This document shows positions 57,353-64,000 of a stretch of DNA of 64,000 nucleotides, one piece after another (within the stretch, counting starts at the first letter, position 1; every line of letters begins with the position of its first letter). A program made the translations under genes and the position numbers. The stretch comes from Ashinkailepas kermadecensis (taxonomy: Eukaryota > Arthropoda > Thecostraca > Neolepadidae), in assembly GCA_034440615.1 (NCBI GenBank), contig JAOTOM010005101.1, positions 880,035-944,034 on the forward strand. The letters run 5' to 3'. Below the pieces are notes generated by a model. That model ran no database searches. It had not been told where the DNA came from and saw nothing but the letters and a program-made list of their open reading frames with translations.

Positions 57353-58388
57353 AATGGGTGGTGCACTATATCATTTAGTTAATGCTTTGCACACAGCGCT
57401 GATGGGTCACTCAAAACATGTTCCAGAGCATTGATCGGCGACCGGATGTTATTGTCTCCCGCACATCTATGATAAAGCATGCTCGCACAATGTACAATGT
57501 TCCCTGGTCATTCCTCCTCCCTCCCCCCCCCAGTCACGTAATGTAGCCAGTCTGCTTGCTCCTGTGTTCCATTCTGACCCCGTAGAAACATAGGCGAAAC
57601 CAAGTTAATAGTATGCATCCTGTAGCGAAGCTTCCTGTCGGGGGCATCTTAATTTCAGAAATGTAGCCTACCCTTTCAATTCATGTCGCGACAGTTCCGA
57701 CGGATACCCGGCGCCCACCTGTCTGGCTGCTTACGTGGGCAGGCCACCGCTCCGGTCGGGGCCGAGCAGTGGACCTTGTACCATCTCCTCCCTCTCCGGC
57801 AGACGCCCTGCCGCTGCAGGTGTGACCTCAATACCCGGCCGCCGTCGTCAGATGATGAAATGTCAGTGGGTGATGTGAATGTGAATGCCGGTGATGTGAG
57901 TGTGAATGCCAGTGAGGTGATGTGACCGTCAGTGGGTGATGTATGGCAGTGATTATATTATGGGAACCCAATGGGCTGGTGTGTGTGTATGTGTGTGTGT
58001 GTACATGGCAGAGGTGTGACAGATGTCATACCCCGTGACCAATGTCTGTGTTGTCAGGTATATGACAGGTATATATGATGCACGTGTGTCTAGTCTATAT
58101 AAGTGTGTATGATTTACGAATGTAGTGGAATATTGGATGACTGCTGGATTAATGTCCATGTGTCACTGACATGTGAAATGTTAGTTGGGCTGCAGCGCCC
58201 CGATCTGCCGGCTGTCTGTGTACAGTACGGAGTCACCGAGCCGATTGTTTACGCTGAGGCAGCAGCTCTGTTGTTCGACGCCGGACCGGCGCGAGCCTGC
58301 CAAGACGCAGACTCAGCAGTGGCTCCCACAGAGGGACTGAGCTCAGAGCGACTCTGAGCTGGTGCATTGAGAACGGTATTGTTCCCAG
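57353..58388. other. No gene recognised; GT-rich microsatellites
   Basis: GTGATGTGAATGTGAATGCC-type repeats at about 57868-57925 and a GTGTGTGTATGTGTGTGT run at 57976-58002. ORFs here overlap these repeats. A GC-rich frame at 58190-58357 has no clear acceptor or motif. Confidence 0.45.
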
Positions 58389-58541
58389 GTCACATGACCA
58401 TGACGTGTCGCGGCCTGGGTCTTACCTCGCGACGGAGCCGAGGGCTCAGTAGTGAACTTGCCGCCGAGACGCGCGACCGGGCGGTCGCTAAAGGCGGGCG
58501 GCTGGCCGCCGCCGGCCAGTCGCCCGGGCTCACCACTGGAG
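58389..58541 (+). other. Candidate coding exon, unrecognised
   Basis: GC-rich frame bounded by a TATTGTTCCCAG acceptor-like site and a strong GTACGTGAG donor at 58542, the same donor sequence as GH31 exon 2. It reads MTMTCRGLGLTSRRSRGLSS then ELAAETRDRAVAKGG and AAAGQSPGLTTG. Codon use resembles the GH31 exons. Could be a first coding exon or an Arg/Ala-rich internal exon. No homolog was recognised. Confidence 0.3.
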
Positions 58542-60179
58542 GTACGTGAGACTGATTGAAAATCGTTGCGTGGCTGTTGGTGATGTAACCGCTTGGATAC
58601 TTGGAAGAATAGCGTGATTGGAGACCGGTCAGTATGAGTTGGAGATCGTATGTGAAGCAGTTGTGCCTGTCTGTGTCAAGATGAAGCTACAGTAATAACT
58701 CGTATATTACGCTGCACCATTAAAATCTGAAACATTGTGGCTGTTTAACAGTTGAGTGAAGGACGCAAATATAAGTGGATTTTGAGGTGCCTGTCAAGAT
58801 GGTCGAATCAGATCTCTGAAATGGAAGCTTAGAGCTATTGAATTTATACCCGGGGTTTTAAATATCGCAAACGTCGAGGTCCTATAGAAATATTCACGTA
58901 GCCAAAAGAAGTTTTGCCCCCGACATAAATCGAAGTAACAAGCAGGGGCGGGAAGACTTCGTTACAATCCTTATGCGAAGCAAAATCTGCAGGACTAAGC
59001 TCCTGAGAAAGGGGTGGGGCGGAGTGGCTACGGAGGCGATAGAAGTGTCGACATTCGTCGAACGCCGCCGTCAGATTGTGGCATCCAAACTACCCCGGAC
59101 GCGGCTCAAGGAGAAGATGCCATGGCCTTTCTCCCAGACGGAGTTAAACTGGAAACGTTGCTCGTTATTCTCACAACAAGATTTCTTGCTGCCATTATAA
59201 ACACTGAATCTACAGCACACGGAATGTCCGTGTTTAGCGATAACGAACGACATGCGTCATTATCACAATGTTTCTAATCATTCTGCGCGCCAAGGATCAG
59301 TTGAATTATCCCAAAATCGAACACCTGCATGATTTCTGCAACAACCTGCTTCCTAATCAGCTGGGACACAGGAACTACATAGTTTTGTTCCAAGATTTTG
59401 CTAGAGTTAAGGCTAAGCTTGGCTACCGTGGTGAAATCGCTTCACTGTTCGCAAACAACGACCAAGCCTCGTTTGTCATGCATCAACCAGGAACCAGGAT
59501 CTGACCGAATTATTTTATGGTCAGTGCGTACAAGTGGTATCTGTATCTAGCATACTGATACAGCATACTAATAGCTTGCCTCGCCACAACAGGTGAGATT
59601 CTTGTGGTGTATCTGCTTTTTTAAACTGGGATGTTTCCGACAGTTCGTCTAATCGTCGTCCAGTCCGGCAGTAGTCCGACTGGTACCAGTGAGTGACGCT
59701 TTTATATTACATCCTTTAAGCAAATATGCTCCTTTTCCTACTTTTTATTGCAAACACTACTATTAAACAGCATTACAAATGATTATTACAACGATACAAC
59801 AGGTGTATCCGCATATACTAGTGCAAACAGTGCAGCCAGTACAAACATACAACAGTGTAACTAGTACAAGCAGTTAACAGCGCAACAGGTGTACCTGGTT
59901 CAAAGTCTGTGCATCTGCATCATAAGCGATGCGAGACCACAGCGATCCTGCGCACTCTTCTAACGCCCCCAAAGAAACAAGCATATGTCATGTCTACCTC
60001 TCCGAAGAGCACAAATGGCGCGCGTAAAATCACTGCAGCCTCGCGCTATGCATAGTGAATATAGTGCACCCCTTCGCTCCTTCTCTCCCCCTAACCCCTT
60101 GTATCTTCGCTATTTCTGCGGTGCGTCGCAATTCTATCTTATGGAGGTCGTTCACTGTTTTTTTTCTCGATCAGCTCCG
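58542..60179. other. Mostly unrecognised; two open frames at 59014-59504
   Basis: Overlapping frames give FLPDGVKLETLLVILTTRFL (59014-59277) and LNYPKIEHLHDFCNNLLPNQ with FARVKAKLGYRGEIASLF (59268-59504). Their layout might be the end of the SAMD3-like gene, but I cannot align them with confidence. The rest (59505-60179) shows repeated CAGTACAAAC-like words near 59820-59880 and no gene. Confidence 0.3.
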
Positions 60180-61420
60180 TCTATTTGTGTTCGTGACGTT
60201 CTTCTCTGCCAGCTAATTTTGCGATGCTTTTTTCTACTGTTATGCAATATAGTGCATGATATGCAAATACCCCAAGCCAGGGAATAGTTCCGAAATTCCT
60301 CCATCGCCAAATATATGCCTTGCCAAATGCCAAGTAAATCAGAAGAAGAGCCCTTACTGAATGGCCGGCTCTTCTGACGGGGCTGCCCAATATAATATCA
60401 GCTACACTCAGCCGAATCTGCTGACCTACGCAAAATCTGAGCGTCTTTCCCATTATGGCTAACTGGGTGCAATGTCAAATGACGTGCAGGATTGAGGTAT
60501 GCGACCTTTACCCTGGGCAACGGTCGCAGTCGCTGGAGCTTCGAAAGCCATGCAGAGTCAGTCGTGAATTGGGTGACAAAATTATATGGACTGAACGATG
60601 CTACAAGCGAGAACTCTTTCGTCCATAAATATAATTTGTCAAACACTTTGGGCCACGGACAATTATCTTGTAATTGAAGATCTCCTCTCTCCCATTTAGT
60701 CTGCTCCTTCACGGGCAGATGTCAAAAGCTTTTCGGCTATATTTTGAGGATTGAAGGATATCGGTAAAGCACTGCGGCAGCTCTGGTGCCCACGGTTTGT
60801 CACGCTCAACTGGTTCCATTCCACGGTCGTGGCTGGCACGAGATAATAGTGTACCATGAGAGGAAGCTGCCGCAGTGGTATGTACATGCCGTTCAATTCC
60901 TGAACTGTTTGCCAGCGGCATCTGTTTACATCGTAGATATCAACTACTTAGTACCCTCGGTGTGCAAGCTCTCTGATTTTTACATCAGGGCTGCGTTCTA
61001 ATTGGAGGCACTGATTATTCCACGATGATTTTCCCAATATTTGAGTACCAGATGGGTTGCAGAGATCTCACAATTTCAAGCAGACGCTGCATCTTCAGAC
61101 CAGAGTGGAGTAAAATATATTTTTGCGGGTAAGCTGCCATCGCAGTGAAACATTTACTATTGTTCGGTAACAAATTTGTTTTTATCTGACTAAATATTAC
61201 CATTTGCTTTTGGCATCTGGATCTAGAAGCTTTCTGACCCATGGCAGCTTTAGACCACAGATTGGCATCCTGGCATTGGCATCGGATATCAGGCATCTTT
61301 AAGCCCCCTAGTTCGTATGCGTTCTTGAAGGTTGAGCGTGTAATTTTATCACTTTTCCTCGGACAATTTAAAGATAATGCGTTCAATTTGCTGCACACGC
61401 CTGTCGGTTGTTTTTAAAAA
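60180..61420 (-). mobile_element. L1/Tx1-like LINE, C-terminal fragment
   Basis: The - strand reads KLNALSLNCPRKSDKITRST then FKNAYELGGLKMPDIRCQ (61398-61240), the signature after the reverse transcriptase in L1/Tx1-type ORF2. Farther along, 60453-60181 gives RALLLIYLAFGKAYIWRWR and ITVEKSIAKLAGREER, which fits the C-terminal tail of the same group. Frames 60921-60398 in between are broken and shifted. 5' truncated and dead. Confidence 0.6.
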
Positions 61421-61798
61421 TCTAAGACTGAGATGATGTACGTCAGCTGTGATAAAACTTCTGATTTTAATACATGGACTTTACCATATGCGGTCGGTCC
61501 TTGAGCTAGCCATGGATTTAGCGCCGCCTTCAGCTGTCCAAATGTATATTCACAATTTGACTTCACTACACTGTTCAGGTCGGCATTGCGCTATGCTATT
61601 ATGGCAATAATGATGAAATGTCGGCAATGAGCTATTACATTTCACAACCAGATGAAGGAATGAATACGTGAATGCCAGTGCATTGGCGCTCCGTGTTACC
61701 TGGAAGCGCTGCTTCAGTTGCCGCTTACGGACGTCTCTGCGTATCCAGGGCAGCCTCGTCGGTTGCCCGGCCAAGAGCCCAGCCGCCAGCCACCGCTT

Positions 61799-61852
61799 AG
61801 CCGCGTCGGCAGCCGCGTCGGCAGCCGCGTCGGCAGCCGCGCCGGCAGCCTC
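61799..61852. repeat. 12-bp tandem repeat AGCCGCGTCGGC
   Basis: About 4.5 units; the last unit carries GCC in place of GTC. It keeps several frames open on both strands. Confidence 0.9.
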
Positions 61853-61993
61853 GTGTGTATGTTGTTTAAGTTAGGTATATTGTCATGCCACATATCCCAG
61901 TCCATCTGTAACTGCTCTGAACTCATCAGTTTCTTCCGTGTCAAGTGTCGATGTGAGACGTTAAGCGTTGTTTCATCAACTCTTTGTCAACAG

Positions 61994-62141
61994 ATGTGGA
62001 ACGAGTTTGGCCTGATAACTGGCCGGGACGGGGTAATGAGGGAGTGCAACGAGCGATGGACCGATGCAATCGGCAAGGTGCGCAGCGCCATCTCACCGGA
62101 ATTCTCACCTGGTGTACATGACGGCGCAGCACCCCTGACAG
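61994..62141 (+). other. Candidate coding exon, unrecognised
   Basis: Bounded by TCTTTGTCAACAG and a weak GTATAA donor. Frame: MWNEFGLITGRDGVMRECNE, then RWTDAIGKVRSAI and SPEFSPGVHDGAAPLTG. Codon use is GC-biased and exon-like against AT-rich flanks. I do not recognise the family. It could belong to a gene extending to the right of 61.7 kb. Confidence 0.3.
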
Positions 62142-62780
62142 GTATAATGTAATGTTCCTCGGATCTCAACGGGTGGCTAGTTCAGGATATCAAGTTATTC
62201 TTATTTCTATATGTGGTGCACCACTAAAAAAACAAAGGCATCAATGAACTGTTATTTGGTGCATGCCTGTTACCGTTTCGGGACAGAGCGACCGTCTCGT
62301 CTGTCCATTGACCAAGTTACGTGTCGTAAAATGGTACACGTGCTTCTTACTGTCATATCAGAATGTGTCGTGCCACCGCCGTGCCAGCGCCGATCTATCT
62401 TTATTACAAAATTACAGAATAGGTCTGCAATTCATTTTCTTCCAATTTGCTTCATAATCACGTCAGTATGTACAGCAAGGAACTTAAGGTATCAGCTCCC
62501 TTTTCAAGTCAAATATGCACACCACACAGTAAGAACCTGTTGAGTTCAGGTATGATTTAGCAGACTGTGGCCGAACAAAATGTCTACTCTGCCAGGATTC
62601 TGCCTTGTGCAAATATGCCTTAATGTTGAACCCATGGTTTCAAGATGGCAAGTAGAAAGGCTTTAGTAAAGATATTTTGAAGAACCCTGAAACGTGGAGA
62701 TGGCGCTGATTTAATAATTGTTTGGGACGTTTGGGAGCTCTGCTGGTGCTTGCTTTCTTCATCAAGCCAGATTTTACCTG
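62142..62780. other. No gene recognised
   Basis: Short ORFs only, no motif. Confidence 0.4.
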
Positions 62781-62789
62781 TTAATATGG

Positions 62790-62930
62790 TCCTTTATTTT
62801 GCCATACCTTTTAGCGTACCACCATCCAGCTTGCCGTGTCATATGCCGTGCCGTAACAGAGTTTCCTGTCCCGCGCAGCGCCTCCCAGTTTTTAGGGAAA
62901 AGTGGTAACTCTAGTCAGCATATCATTCGG
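62790..62930 (+). repeat. Second copy of the repeat at 20380
   Basis: Shares ACCACCATCCAGCTTGCCGTG, ATATG, GCCGTGCCG and GTGGTAACTCTA with the inverse of 20380-20530, in the same order. Confidence 0.6.
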
Positions 62931-64000
62931 ATGGTAGCATGTTACTTCCAGCTACTTTTGTTCTGGGAGCGCATCCACTGATGCCCAGTCAGTATTACCA
63001 ACACAGCTATCTGCTGATGCTTGCAAGCCTTACTGTTTATTTGTCATTAACTGCCACCAGTCCTTCCATAGTTTCCCTGCTATTTTCTTTGCATTTCACA
63101 TGCAGTCAAGAATGGTTTGTTTATCATTGGATGCCATGTATGATGTAGCGACTCCGCTGTTGATTATTTGGCATCTATTCCCGGTGTGCTGTACGTTCTG
63201 TGTTCGTGTGAGGTGTGCAGCCTATACGACGGTACACGACCAATGCAGCCGATCTGCCCTAAGTTGAAATAACTACTTATGATGTGAATGCATGCGTTTG
63301 CAGTGGATTGTGCTGGTGGTTTAGCATGCGCACCGGGGGAGGAAATCCGCCCACCCCTCCTGTTTTTCAACGACATCTCATAAACGGGCGTAGATATTGT
63401 AATTAAATTTTGTGGCTGGTGAAAATTGATGCGGCCATTCTATGCAACCAAAATGAAGATCTGTTGGTAAATATAGGAACTGCGGGGTGCAAAGTCGACC
63501 GACCGACCGGACGCCCGGACGCCGATCGTTCAAGATCACAAACGATTATTCAGTGAGGTGGCGCGGTGTGGCGGCCGATCTCGACCTCATTTGACCCTGA
63601 AGGCATTGACCTAGGGTCATGCAATTTATACTGAAGGGAGTCGCTATAGTCGTAATGTACCATCGAAGTTGTGTGCTTCTAGTTTCAGTACTTTCCGAGA
63701 TCTTAGGTGGGCGAACCTCCCCTCCAATTTGCGTTATGTGAGGGGCCCTTCGGCTCGCGTGTAAGAAATGAGCAATGTAGTTATAGCGGCATGTCCTGCG
63801 CTTCCATTCTCTGTTTACATCATCAAACACATTGATACCCAGTTGTAACCATGGCTGGAACCTTATCCTGATTTTTTGTCATTCAACACAGCCTGTCTAG
63901 AAATGTTTTTTTCTGTCATTTTCTGGCCGAACGATTGAATAATGATGGTTGGAAATTTGGCAATGACCTGACGCTTATTATTGTTTGATAACGATCTGGA
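62931..64000. other. Unresolved repeat-like sequence at the right edge
   Basis: 63485-63740 has GACCGACCGACCGGACGCCC, followed by TGACCCTGAAGGCATTGACC words and CGAGATCTTAGG(T)GGGCG. The last block recalls the subterminal CGAGATCTTAGGGGGGCAG of the TTAA element at 30793-31816. It may be a diverged relative. No gene was recognised to the end of the window. Confidence 0.35.

Noticed and set aside
60398..60712. 104-codon ORF as an independent gene
   Set aside because: Lies between two recognised pieces of an L1/Tx1-like LINE on the same strand and is best read as part of that fragment.

Overview
The window looks like a piece of a large, repeat-rich invertebrate nuclear genome, probably an arthropod and perhaps a crustacean such as a barnacle. 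The species call is an inference from GC-rich exons with biased codon use, long introns, and the mix of LINEs, TTAA elements and fold-back elements. There is no operon structure and no prokaryotic gene. Host coding sequence is only a few per cent of the 64 kb; most of the rest is transposable-element debris and tandem repeats.

Host genes. The clearest gene, on the + strand, is a glycoside hydrolase family 31 protein of the myogenesis-regulating glycosidase (MYORG-like) type. It has three visible exons (6470-6607, 11162-12421, 13974-14648). All junctions are phase 0: a signal-anchor exon is followed by two catalytic-domain exons. Its first intron carries a 59-bp minisatellite (6676-7270) and a ~3 kb fold-back element (7655-10625). 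Its stop codon lies inside the first copy of a 55-bp minisatellite that fills the 3' flank. A second, less certain host-like gene runs from 51841 to at least 56653. It resembles the SAMD3-like family (PB1-like N-terminus, then a YPxxxY...KFKNER module). It has phase-compatible exons but at least one apparent frameshift, and a LINE has inserted in its first intron.

Mobile elements by region. At 1.37-5.25 kb a DNA transposon has ~690-bp inverted arms around a broken transposase-like gene. At 16.5-17.4, 29.1-29.7 and 32.5-33.3 kb there are three copies of one TTAA-ended non-autonomous family, with a larger relative at 30.8-31.8 kb that is full of AGGTCA half-sites. At 35.4-36.0 kb there is a G-rich-ended MITE, with a relative at the left edge of the window. 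At 36.0-41.25 kb three LINEs are nested: an old + strand element split by a - strand CR1-like element, itself split by an inverted 3' piece of its own family. At 42.95-48.68 kb a nearly full-length - strand I-group retrotransposon has an intact ORF1, a multiply broken ORF2 and a 13-bp target-site duplication. At 49.95-51.78 kb a C2H2-bearing multicopy TE-like gene is broken by frameshifts and an internal loss. At 52.9-54.1 kb there is a 5'-truncated LINE, and at 60.2-61.4 kb an L1/Tx1-like LINE tail.

Other structure. A GC-rich higher-order repeat (27.5-28.46 kb) is open in several frames without being a credible gene. An AT-rich stretch (22.8-26.6 kb) has no recognisable gene. I found no rRNA, tRNA, CRISPR array or complete viral element. 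The best candidates for something under-described are the fold-back transposon with tandemly repeated arms, the GH31 protein with altered catalytic motifs, the stop-codon-spanning 3' minisatellite, and the two TE-like gene families whose transposase class I could not assign.
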